From NCBI GenBank assembly GCA_902794005.1, contig CADBFO010000004.1, positions 62,001 to 126,000 on the forward strand: 64,000 nt of DNA, in the 5' to 3' direction. How positions within the stretch are numbered: position 1 is the first letter of the stretch; every line of letters starts with the position of its first letter. The position numbers and the translations under genes are program-made. Below, in pieces: positions 1-6,914 of this stretch. The stretch is from an uncultured Bacteroidia bacterium. GTDB taxonomy: Bacteria > Bacteroidota > Bacteroidia > Bacteroidales > UBA932. Under the pieces are notes generated by a model. The model was not told the DNA's origin. It ran no database searches and worked only from the letters and a program-made list of their open reading frames with translations.

Positions 1-1
1 T

Positions 2-97
2 TATAATCGACCGATGGGTGTTGCGACATACAAAACCAACCAAGAAAAGTTAAAAGAGTTGCTTCCGGAAGAGGATGAGATGAAGAAATTATTGTAG
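2..97 (+). pseudogene. C-terminal tail of a YhcG/DUF1016-type PDDEXK nuclease (cut by window edge)
   Basis: An open frame enters from the left edge and stops at a TAG at 95-97. The 31 visible residues contain NRPMGVATYK and finish with LPEEDEMKKLL. This matches the end of DUF1016/YhcG-family PDDEXK nucleases, where a KPxGVSTY-like strand is followed by an acidic LP-E-E tail. The catalytic domain is outside the window, so I cannot tell whether the gene is intact. Recognition is from motif memory only. The neighbouring fragment at 120 also resembles a defence gene, which supports an eroded defence cluster. Confidence 0.5.
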
Positions 98-119
98 GTC
101 AGGCGAATATTTAGATGCT

Positions 120-286
120 ATGAGATTAACCAGTTCCTCCTTTTTTCATTTTGCAAAAGATTTTGACACAATCAAGGCTATATTGGCCGATGGGTTTAAA
201 GTGTTTTATTGTTTAGAGGAAGTTTATTCAACACGAAAAGGAATTCAACACATAGGAATCCCTATGGCAAGTTTCTGCGACAGCCT
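120..286 (+). pseudogene. N-terminal remnant of an AbiGi-like abortive-infection protein
   Basis: The frame starts MRLTSSSFFHFAKDFDTIKA and continues through FKVFYCLEE to GIPMASFCD. This resembles the start of the AbiGi family (abortive phage resistance, antitoxin component), which has an HFTK motif near the N-terminus and an IPM-SFCD motif about 50 residues in. After SFCD the similarity ends, exactly where a GTCCAC-rich inverted repeat begins at 287. The remaining open frame to 626 is antisense to the LytTR gene and does not look like protein. I read this as a truncated gene of about 55 codons joined to unrelated DNA. Confidence 0.5.
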
Positions 287-318
287 GTCCACTTTGTCCA
301 CCGGTGGACGGAGTGGAC
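287..318. repeat. Long inverted repeat downstream of the LytTR gene
   Basis: Two 15-nt arms (287-301 and 304-318) pair with two mismatches around a CG centre. Each arm carries GTCCAC twice, and the inner 14 bp (296-309) are a perfect palindrome. It lies 11 bp beyond the LytTR stop codon and may form its transcript 3' end, but no clear T tract follows. It is also the break point of the AbiGi-like remnant. Confidence 0.6.
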
Positions 319-329
319 AAATGGGTTTC

Positions 330-1058
330 TTATGCCCTGTGGTTTGTCAGGATAGTTTGAACCTCCTCCTTATACTTCCTGGAAACCGGGAGTTCTGCCG
401 TGCCGATAGTCACGGTATCGGGCGAAATGAGCGTTGCATAATTGGCATTGACCAGGTAAGAACGGTGGATACGCAGGAAGTTGTCACCCAGCAGGTCCTC
501 CCACTGGCCGATGCCGGTTTTGTTGCGGAAGCGGCGGCCTTCGGTGGCATTGACCGTCACCTCTTTGTCGTTGGATTCGATGTAGAGAATCTCATCGGGA
601 AGAAGGGATACCGTCTTACGTTCTGAAACAAAACGGATGGGCTTCTGGGTCGTAGGGAATCGTCTGTCCAGGAATCGGCCCAGAGTGGTGTCGCCTACGA
701 TGAGGAGCGCCAGCACCATGCCGATAAAGACAGGATTGAAGAGTGTTTCAGGGTAGTCATCATATTGCCACCAGATTACGATGTGCCGCATGTGGACGAT
801 TATGATACTGGCCATTACCACCAGTGCAATCTCGGCAACGAGGATGGCAAGCATGACGAAGATGGCATCCCGGATGCCGGCGCTTTTGTTCTGGAATGAT
901 ATCTTGGATAGAAAGTAGCGTGCGGCTAAAACGCCGGGGAGAAACTGAACGCCGATGAAGAGTGCTTCAGGGAAAGAATACCCCATACTGACAACCAAGG
1001 CGGCAATCAGCACGATGGCGACCAGCCAAAGTCCAAGTATGATGAGTGTTTTCTTCAT
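330..1058 (-). CDS. Membrane-anchored LytTR-family transcriptional regulator
   Basis: The 242-residue protein has about four hydrophobic segments in residues 5-125 (for example LIILGLWLVAIVLIAALVV). A C-terminal LytTR DNA-binding domain spans about residues 140-240, with DEILYIESNDKEVTV, FLRIHRSYLVN and LPVSRKYKEEV. LytTR domains bind direct repeats in promoters. This membrane-bound form lacks a receiver domain, so it presumably senses at or in the membrane rather than through phosphorylation. It is divergent from a small ExbB-like membrane protein, a common arrangement in Bacteroidota. The start is well placed: a TAnnTTTG box ends 8 nt upstream of the ATG. Target genes are unknown; the divergent 1204-2591 pair is the obvious candidate. 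Confidence 0.88.
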   Translation of the reverse strand: MKKTLIILGLWLVAIVLIAALVVSMGYSFPEALFIGVQFLPGVLAARYFLSKISFQNKSAGIRDAIFVMLAILVAEIALVVMASIIIVHMRHIVIWWQYDDYPETLFNPVFIGMVLALLIVGDTTLGRFLDRRFPTTQKPIRFVSERKTVSLLPDEILYIESNDKEVTVNATEGRRFRNKTGIGQWEDLLGDNFLRIHRSYLVNANYATLISPDTVTIGTAELPVSRKYKEEVQTILTNHRA

Positions 1059-1066
1059 CTGCGAAG

Positions 1067-1074
1067 CAAAGATA
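1067..1074 (-). promoter_or_regulatory. -7 promoter box of the LytTR gene
   Basis: The minus strand reads TATCTTTG, matching the Bacteroidota -7 consensus TAnnTTTG. Its last base is 8 nt before the ATG, so the transcript should carry almost no leader. No convincing TTTG -33 box is visible at the usual distance. Confidence 0.5.
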
Positions 1075-1171
1075 GTTCTTTTTGCCGAAAAACGCTTTCA
1101 TTCCGCGGCTCCAGGGGGATTTGACAGGTAATGGAGGGGTTTTGACAAGCCGAGTTATCGGCAATTAGTCG

Positions 1172-1179
1172 TACCTTTG
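1172..1179 (+). promoter_or_regulatory. -7 promoter box for the small membrane protein gene
   Basis: TACCTTTG fits TAnnTTTG and lies 24 nt before the ATG at 1204. The nearest TTTG upstream (1141-1144) is 27 nt away, longer than the usual 19-21, so the -33 assignment is uncertain. Confidence 0.45.
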
Positions 1180-1203
1180 TAGCAGAAACCAATCGATAAT
1201 GCC

Positions 1204-1566
1204 ATGAATATGCTAACGACACTTCCCGCTCTCTTTGTCCAAGGAGGCATCTTCATCATGTCCCTCATCACCGTGCTCTTCGTCGGGCTGCTATTTGCCG
1301 CATGGAAAGCGCCCGCGTGGGTGAAGGAAATCGGAATCATTACCCTTGTTGTAAGCCTGATATTTCCTCTTTTCCCTCTTTATCAGTTTCTGTCCACGCT
1401 TCAAGATGTTGCTGCCGTAAAGGGTGAGGCCGTATCCAGCATTTTCGATCTAATCTCTCCAGGTGTGCTCTTTGGCGTGAAGGCCCTTTTGATTCCTGTC
1501 ATTTACGGAATGATCGTTTATGTTGTTTCGCTCGTCATACGTATTATCAGGAAACCTCGTTTGTAA
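1204..1566 (+). CDS. Small integral membrane protein, MotA/TolQ/ExbB-like
   Basis: The 120-residue protein has three strongly hydrophobic segments (about residues 10-35, 40-62 and 88-113). The sequence AAWKAPAWVKEIG after the first helix and the final helix pair resemble short MotA/TolQ/ExbB-like proteins of Bacteroidota. It is much shorter than true ExbB/TolQ (about 220 residues or more), so ion-channel function is not shown. It lies divergent to the LytTR regulator and 5 bp upstream of a GTG-started lipoprotein, probably in one transcript. It may be a target or a membrane partner of the regulator. Confidence 0.7.
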   Translation: MNMLTTLPALFVQGGIFIMSLITVLFVGLLFAAWKAPAWVKEIGIITLVVSLIFPLFPLYQFLSTLQDVAAVKGEAVSSIFDLISPGVLFGVKALLIPVIYGMIVYVVSLVIRIIRKPRL

Positions 1567-1571
1567 TCATT

Positions 1572-2591
1572 GTGGAGAAAATCTATATAGCATTATTATC
1601 AATTATGGCCGTTTTGACCGGTTGTGCCGGAAGAACGGACAATGGAAAGATTGTCATCGATTTGGACAAGCCTTCTTCGAAAGGGATCAATTTGAAAGAA
1701 TATTGTGAGAAGATAGAAATCATCTCTCTTGATGAGACACAAGGATTGTTTCCGAAGTCAAAGTTTTGCGTGTTCGACAAGGGCTACGTTATTCTAAAAG
1801 ATTCCACATGCCTTTATTTCTATGATAAAATAGGGCATTTTCAACAAGAATTGGAGTTTGACGTTATTAAAGATTTTTCGACATTTCGGGATAAAAGATT
1901 GTACATTCTAACCGCTGACGGGATAGAAATGTATGGCTTGAACGATTTGTCATATGAAGGATGCCTGCCACTTCCGGACACCTCGTATACCTACTGCAAA
2001 GTAGGCGGTAAGGATGATAATGCGGTTGTTGTTTTGGCTTTTCGGGACGGTCGGAATTACTCTGGAGAATACGCTATTAGGGAATGCGTTTTTTATTTTC
2101 CTGCAGATGGAGGAATGAAAGGGAGCAATCCCGCAATGAAGAGAGTGTTGGACAGAAGTGGTTTTTTCTATTCTGAGACGGACTCATACTACTATTATTC
2201 GAACACAGGCGAAATCTATCGGTTGGAGGATTTCTATTATCTGAGCTATCAATGGGAGTTCAAGCATAAGGAGCCTGTAAAAGTTAGCATAAGCAACGTG
2301 CAAAAGATGTCCAATAAACTGTTTATGCAAATAGAAACCAACCGAGGGAATTATTGTTTGATATCGGAGAAAGATAATGGTTACCACCGAACTTCAAAGC
2401 TATTCTCGGAGGCTGACACGCCTTATTTCCCGTTGGGAGTATTTTATCACGACGCCAATTACTTCTTGTGCAATTCTATGGATATTGACAAGTATATTAG
2501 CAAGGAGTTGCTTGATGACAATATAGACAATGCGATTGATTCGTTAAAATCCATATCGCGTAATACAATCATTAAGTATAGTCTTAAATGA
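1572..2591 (+). CDS. Lipoprotein resembling 6-bladed beta-propeller family
   Basis: The 339-residue product begins at a GTG just 5 bp after the previous stop. That start gives a clean lipoprotein signal, MEKIYIALLSIMAVLTGC, with lipobox L-T-G-C. The mature part has repeated short beta-strand units such as KFCVFDKGYVILKD, TCLYFYDKIGHFQQEL and LYILTADGIEMYG. These resemble the Bacteroidota '6-bladed beta-propeller' lipoproteins. No catalytic motif is visible. The gene is clearly AT-richer than the core genes further right, which suggests a different origin. It is probably anchored to a membrane facing the periplasm or the cell surface; its ligand is unknown. Confidence 0.75.
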   Translation: MEKIYIALLSIMAVLTGCAGRTDNGKIVIDLDKPSSKGINLKEYCEKIEIISLDETQGLFPKSKFCVFDKGYVILKDSTCLYFYDKIGHFQQELEFDVIKDFSTFRDKRLYILTADGIEMYGLNDLSYEGCLPLPDTSYTYCKVGGKDDNAVVVLAFRDGRNYSGEYAIRECVFYFPADGGMKGSNPAMKRVLDRSGFFYSETDSYYYYSNTGEIYRLEDFYYLSYQWEFKHKEPVKVSISNVQKMSNKLFMQIETNRGNYCLISEKDNGYHRTSKLFSEADTPYFPLGVFYHDANYFLCNSMDIDKYISKELLDDNIDNAIDSLKSISRNTIIKYSLK

Positions 2592-2749
2592 GCTTGTGAC
2601 TTCTATTGCCGGAGCAGATGCTACATGATCATTCGTCAAGTCAAATGATAGAAGAGATTTGTAAGCAGATTGTTGTTCGAAAAGACGGGTAGATAGTGAA
2701 GAGGGAATAGTATTTGCAGTCACTTTTTCAATGAATTGATTCGACCTTT

Positions 2750-3988
2750 ATGAAACGTCTTTGTGTATTCCTGGCGATTGCAGGATGCCTTGTCTTTTGT
2801 GCGGCTTGTTCAGATGTGCCCCAAAGCGGCGCGGTAATTATGGGAGACTTGAGCGGATTCGCCCCGGATGACAGCATAACAGTTTATCTTGTTCACTATG
2901 ATGGGCCAGCCGGGATGAGCATTTTGACAGACACGCTTAGGAATGGACATTTCTACTTCCGTCTGGATTCACTTTCAGGAGAGAAACGCTATGCCCTCAG
3001 TTTGATGCGGATCCATAAAGACATCGGCGCATACGATATGCTTGGTCATGGCCCTGACCTTTATTTGGAGCCCGGCGCACTTGTCCGTATAAAGGGAGAA
3101 GGCAAGTATCTGCCCATTGCCAAGGTCTCCAGCCCGGTAAAGGACCAGAAACTTAGGCAGCGCTTTATATCCAAAATGTCCCAGGAGGATTGGAAAAGGA
3201 GTCAAGATTTATTCATAGAATATTATGCCTTGCTCAACGATTATTCCTATGGTAGTGATACAACTCGCACATATAAGGAATCACTGAAGAGGAAGATGAC
3301 AGAAAACATGGCGGCAACAGACAGTGTTGGCATGCTGCTCACGGAGCAGAAACTGGAGATAATGGAAACGGAGCCTTTTGGTGAGTATGCCCTTACTGAA
3401 CTCAGCTCTATTGCCAGTTTTGTTTCTTCCGGCTACAAAGACTTCCCGAAGTACCGTGAAACGGTGACCAGATTGGCGAATCGGCTGACAGAAGAGCAGA
3501 AACAAACTCGTCAGGGAAAGGAGATTCTCAGTTACCTCCAGCAAGTAACAAAGGTCTCCGTCGGTGACACTGTACCGGGCTATGAATATGTCGATGCCGA
3601 TGGAGTCAAGCATTATCTTTCTGAGCTTCGCGGCAAATGGCTATTGCTGGATTTCTGGAGTCTGGGATGTGGCCCGTGCGTAGGAGCGGCCAAGGAGCTG
3701 CGCCAGCTTTCCGATGAAATCGGTGGCAAAAACCTACAGCTTGTGAGTATAAGCGTTGATGTTGAAGAAGGGTGGAAAGAGGCCTCTGAACTACACCAGA
3801 TTACCTGGACCAACTGGCGAGACCCGATGGGACTAGCGGGAAGCATAAGGGCCTATGATCAGAACGGCATTCCCGTCTTCGTCCTGGTCGATCCGGAAGG
3901 CATAATCAAGGATATCCAACTCGGCCATTATGATGGCCTCCTTCACAAGCTCACGGACGATATCAAAGCCGCCCACCCTCTAACCTAA
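2750..3988 (+). CDS. TlpA-like thioredoxin-fold lipoprotein
   Basis: The 412-residue protein has a lipoprotein signal (MKRLCVFLAIAGCLVFCAAC). It has a DUF4369-like beta-rich N-terminal part to about residue 130 and a helical middle with many charged residues. A C-terminal AhpC/TSA-type thioredoxin domain starts near residue 275 (GDTVPGYEYVDADG, WLLLDFWSLGCGPC). The redox pair is C307-G-P-C310. Such proteins reduce or oxidise disulfides in the periplasm, for example in cytochrome maturation, but the substrate here is unknown. It stands alone, 158 bp after the beta-propeller lipoprotein, in a gap where I see no gene. Confidence 0.88.
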   Translation: MKRLCVFLAIAGCLVFCAACSDVPQSGAVIMGDLSGFAPDDSITVYLVHYDGPAGMSILTDTLRNGHFYFRLDSLSGEKRYALSLMRIHKDIGAYDMLGHGPDLYLEPGALVRIKGEGKYLPIAKVSSPVKDQKLRQRFISKMSQEDWKRSQDLFIEYYALLNDYSYGSDTTRTYKESLKRKMTENMAATDSVGMLLTEQKLEIMETEPFGEYALTELSSIASFVSSGYKDFPKYRETVTRLANRLTEEQKQTRQGKEILSYLQQVTKVSVGDTVPGYEYVDADGVKHYLSELRGKWLLLDFWSLGCGPCVGAAKELRQLSDEIGGKNLQLVSISVDVEEGWKEASELHQITWTNWRDPMGLAGSIRAYDQNGIPVFVLVDPEGIIKDIQLGHYDGLLHKLTDDIKAAHPLT

Positions 3989-4035
3989 TGAGTTTAAAGA
4001 GCCATATACATCTTTATATAGGGATAATGGCTAAA

Positions 4036-4320
4036 ACGAAGAAGTATCGGCCTATTTCCGGGTTAAAGACGCCGAACCGCTCTTCAGTAAGGATTGCATG
4101 AGCGGCAACCTGTTCGAGTTGTCTTCCAATATAGCCACGTGGTTATTCAGTTCCCTGGATACCAGAAAGAAGTCCTCCGCCCGCCTATTCCGGAGACAAG
4201 GGAAAAGATAGAGGCGTATTTTGAGGAATGATTATTCGGGACTTATCGAAGCGGATGGTGGGAGAATTGTTGTCTTCTGTTCGTCGAAAGAGCGATATGA
4301 AGAATGGTAAATGGCCAATC
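4036..4320 (+). pseudogene. Degraded coding remnants in two or more frames
   Basis: The stretch between the TlpA-like gene and the AlbA_2 gene contains protein-like fragments in different frames. Examples are EVSAYFRVKDAEPLFSKDC, then IPETREKIEAYFEE ending at a TGA at 4229-4231, then LIEADGGRIVVFCSSKERY ending at a TAA near 4306. Charge and hydrophobic patterning look like real protein, but no single frame joins them. I do not recognise the parent family. Frameshifts or partial deletion would explain the pattern. Confidence 0.25.
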
Positions 4321-4410
4321 CGATGACAAGGGCTGCTCGGGAGGGTGGCCTTTTTGATTTCGCCGGGCGGGAGTTTTTTATTAATTTTGTGGGAATTTGA
4401 ATTGGGTGTT

Positions 4411-5118
4411 ATGGTGGATAACGAAATATACAGCAGGCTTTTGGACCGCATGATCACTTCCAGCAAGAAGGAGAATCGCTATCTGGAGTTCAAGAGCAAT
4501 TATCAGGATGCCCAGCATCTGGGAGAATACATCTCGGCATTGTCGAACGGGGCTTGCCTGGACAGGCAAGACTATGGGTATCTGTTCTTCGGTGTGGAGG
4601 ATGAGACACTTGCCATCAAGGGCACAACCTTCGATGTATCCAAGGTGAAGGCGAAGGGGAATCAGGCGCTGCCACTGTATCTGAAGTTGTACATTACGCC
4701 GAAGATTGATTTCCATTTAGAGGAGTTCTTCTATAATGGAAAAGAGCGGATTGTGGTGCTGATTGTGCCGGCAGCCGTGGGGCAGCCTACGTGTTTCTTG
4801 GGTGAACCCTATATCCGGATAGATAGCCACGTGACTTCACTTGCGCCATATACGGACGGGATTCGGGAGATTTACAACAACGGGCACGACTGGACAGCAG
4901 AGCAGGTGGACGGTGCAACGCTCGCTGATTTGGATGCTGAAGCCATTCAGGAAGCGAGGAAGGGCTACAAAGAACGATATCCCAAGCAGGCGAAGGCCTG
5001 TGACGGTTGGGACGATGCCACTTTCCTGGACCGGGCCAAGCTGACTTCGGGCGGGAAGGCGATGGATGTGAGAGTGTATGGGTATAAATCTTGTTCAAAG
5101 GATATGAACAGGCCATAA
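4411..5118 (+). pseudogene. 3'-truncated Schlafen AlbA_2-domain protein
   Basis: The chosen ATG (4411) gives MVDNEIYSRLLDRMI followed by the AlbA_2 hallmark ENRYLEFKSNY (E26-F-K) and GYLFFGVEDET. AlbA_2 proteins of this type are usually 400-500 residues, with an AAA_4/ATP-binding C-terminal half, and act as regulators or defence factors. Here similarity stops at about residue 220 (DRAKLTSGGKAM) and a short unrelated tail (YGYKSCSKDMNRP) ends the frame at 5118. The tail is antisense to another coding remnant, so a recombination joint probably removed the 3' half. A TAATTTTG promoter-like box lies at 4382-4389. Confidence 0.7.
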
Positions 5119-5256
5119 CTTCTTAATCCTTGTATAATTATCCATTAGTAAGAACTTTTCTCTACCAATAGCATCTTTTAAGTCGGCAGGGAACTGAGCA
5201 ATATCTTTATAGCTATTTAGTACGACAAAAGCGACCTTCGGGCCGCTTTTGTTGTT
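5095..5256 (-). pseudogene. C-terminal remnant of an unidentified minus-strand gene
   Basis: On the minus strand an open frame without a good start reads KVAFVVLNSYKDIAQFPADL, then DAIGREKFLLMDNYTRIKKLWP, and ends at a TGA at 5095-5097. The composition is protein-like and differs from the shadow frames nearby. It overlaps the unrelated tail of the truncated AlbA_2 gene, which suggests two gene ends fused by deletion. I do not recognise the family. Confidence 0.35.
5227..5250. terminator. Bidirectional hairpin terminator
   Basis: AAAAGCGACC and GGCCGCTTTT pair around a TTCG tetraloop, with one mismatch. A-rich and T-rich flanks mean it can work in either direction. It closes the accessory region before the tRNA. 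Confidence 0.55.
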
Positions 5257-5379
5257 TTAGGTGCAGGTGTATTCAGGTGGATGCGGAGACTTTATTTCGC
5301 GCAAAATTGGGCCATTTTTTGGGCCACTCACCCGGGATTTCGCCTTCGGCGACATCCCTGCCCGCCTGCGGCGGGCTTT

Positions 5380-5443
5380 GCAAAGAGCTGAAACAAAGAA
5401 GGTTAGAGCCAATGCTCTAACCTTCTTTGTTTCAGCTCTTTGC
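5380..5443. repeat. Perfect 30-bp inverted repeat abutting the tRNA-Ser 3' end
   Basis: Arms 5380-5409 and 5414-5443 are perfectly complementary over 30 bp, with a 4-nt CAAT loop. The right arm ends exactly on the tRNA discriminator base (5443). It probably acts as the tRNA transcript's terminator or processing hairpin, but this length and perfection are unusual. Two further GC hairpins (around 5340-5351 and 5360-5376) follow it downstream on the minus strand. Confidence 0.8.
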
Positions 5444-5529
5444 GGTGAGTGAGGGATTCGAACCCCCGGTACGCTCACACGTACACCTGTTTTCGAGGCA
5501 GGCTCCTTCAACCACTCGGACAACTCACC
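5443..5529 (-). tRNA. tRNA-Ser (anticodon CGA)
   Basis: The minus strand folds as an 87-nt class II tRNA. The acceptor stem GGTGAGT pairs with ACTCACC, followed by discriminator G73 as expected for serine. U8 is present, the anticodon loop is CTCGAAA (anticodon CGA, reads UCG), there is a long variable arm, and the T arm contains GGTTCGAATCC. CCA is not encoded. The last pair of the anticodon stem is a C-A mismatch (C31/A39). It stands at the border between the accessory and core parts of the window. Confidence 0.93.
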
Positions 5530-5583
5530 GGAACAGGGTTGCAAAGTTACGAATATTTTTTGACTCTGCAACCGAAAGGGCTT

Positions 5584-5769
5584 TTATTTGAACCATTCGA
5601 CGAGATGGTCCTTGGCATAGAGGAAATACACGGCGAGGCCGATCCAGCTGGTGGCCAGGACGATGATGGAGGTAACGATCTTCCCGATAAGGGAGATGGG
5701 CTTCTTGATGATGTCCAGAACGGCGATGACCGAAAGGACAATACCGACGATGTAAACGATGCTTGCCAT
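5584..5769 (-). CDS. Small two-helix membrane protein, function unknown
   Basis: The 61-residue peptide MASIVYIVGIVLSVIAVLD continues through IIKKPISLIGK to a second hydrophobic segment, IVTSIIVLATSWIGLAVYFL, and ends with a charged tail (AKDHLVEWFK). Two transmembrane helices joined by a short basic loop are evident. It sits 11 bp downstream of the dipeptide epimerase gene and is probably co-transcribed. No family name is assigned. Longer frames that extend it upstream are antisense or frame shadows. Confidence 0.75.
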   Translation of the reverse strand: MASIVYIVGIVLSVIAVLDIIKKPISLIGKIVTSIIVLATSWIGLAVYFLYAKDHLVEWFK

Positions 5770-5780
5770 AATGTATAGAG

Positions 5781-6914
5781 TTAAATGGGTGAAATTCCAA
5801 TTCCGGGTGCTTCCGGGAGCACGAGCTTTCCGGAAACCACCTGTACGCCGCGGAAACGGTCGTTGGAGATGAGGAGATTGCCGTCCAGGTCGGCAAAATC
5901 TACGGCAGGGGAAAGTTGGGCGGCGGCCGAGACGGCACAGGAGGTCTCCGTCATGCAGCCCACCATCACCTTCATGCCCAGGGCACGGGCGGTGGAGACC
6001 ATCTTCCAGGCCTCGCGCATGCCGGTGCATTTCATCAGCTTGATGTTGATGCCGGAGAAGGCCCCCGCCAGGGACGGAATGTCCTTGAGGCGCTGGATGC
6101 TTTCGTCGGCGAAGATGGGCAGGGGAGAGCGTTCGGTGAGCCAGGCCGTGTCGTCCAGCTGATTCACGGGCAGGGGCTGCTCCACCATCACGATGCCCTG
6201 TGAGGCCAGCCAGTGAATCTCGTCCAGGGCTTTGGAACGGTCTTTCCAGCCTTGGTTGGCATCTACGGCCAGCGGTACGTCGGTGACGCTGCGGATGGTG
6301 CGGATCATCTCCTCATCGCTGTCCAGGCCCACTTTCACCTTCAAGATATTGAACCGCCCGGCCGCTTCCAGGGTCTTTTCCTTCACCACCTCCGGCGTAT
6401 CGATGCCGATGGTATAGGTGGTCGAAGGCGCCTTGGCGGCATCCAGCCCCCAGATGCGATACCAGGGCTGGCCGATGAGTTTTCCCACGAGGTCGTGCAG
6501 GGCGATGTCGATGGCTGCCTTGGCGGCGGAGTCACCTTCCGACAGGCTGTCCACATAGGAGAGGATGTTTTCCAGCTGAAAAGGATCCGGGAACTGCGAC
6601 AGGTCCACTTTTTCCAGGAAGGCGGTGACGGAGGCCACGGACTGCCCCAGATAAGGCGGCATGGAAGCCTCTCCGTATCCGGTGATGCCCTCGTACTCAA
6701 TCTCGACCTGTACGTCCGGCGTGGTCTTGCGGCTGTAGGACGCCACCGTAAAGGTGTGCGTGAGTTCCAGTTCGTAGGGGAAGAACTTCATCCGCATCCG
6801 CCCGTCTCCTTTGCCGATATGGAACCGATGCGGCCCGCCGCCGGTACAGCCCGACAGGGCCGCTCCGGCCAGCGCCAGCGAAGAGGTCTTCAGGAAATCT
6901 CGTCTATTCTGCAT
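5781..6914 (-). CDS. L-Ala-D/L-Glu (dipeptide) epimerase with Tat/lipoprotein-type signal
   Basis: This enolase-superfamily enzyme inverts the Glu centre of L-Ala-D-Glu from murein peptides. The 377-residue frame starts MQNRRDFLKTSSLALAGAAL with a twin-arginine motif (RRDFLK) and a possible lipobox cysteine (LSGC). The active site is complete: the KxK motif in LKVKVG, metal ligands in VDANQGW, VEQP and FADES, and the partner lysine in NIKLMKC. It overlaps the upstream NlpC/P60 gene by 11 bp. That peptidase would release the dipeptide that this enzyme epimerises, so the pair forms a murein-peptide recycling module. Export to the periplasm is inferred from the signal. Confidence 0.92.
   Translation of the reverse strand: MQNRRDFLKTSSLALAGAALSGCTGGGPHRFHIGKGDGRMRMKFFPYELELTHTFTVASYSRKTTPDVQVEIEYEGITGYGEASMPPYLGQSVASVTAFLEKVDLSQFPDPFQLENILSYVDSLSEGDSAAKAAIDIALHDLVGKLIGQPWYRIWGLDAAKAPSTTYTIGIDTPEVVKEKTLEAAGRFNILKVKVGLDSDEEMIRTIRSVTDVPLAVDANQGWKDRSKALDEIHWLASQGIVMVEQPLPVNQLDDTAWLTERSPLPIFADESIQRLKDIPSLAGAFSGINIKLMKCTGMREAWKMVSTARALGMKVMVGCMTETSCAVSAAAQLSPAVDFADLDGNLLISNDRFRGVQVVSGKLVLPEAPGIGISPI

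Noticed and set aside
5310..5345. Possible integration (att) duplicate of the tRNA 3' end
   Set aside because: There is only weak resemblance (GGTGAGTGGCCC on the minus strand), no exact repeat of the tRNA end and no integrase gene in the window.
5257..5571. Open frame across the tRNA-Ser gene (104 codons, minus strand)
   Set aside because: It is a translation of the tRNA and its flanking palindrome, a common spurious prediction.
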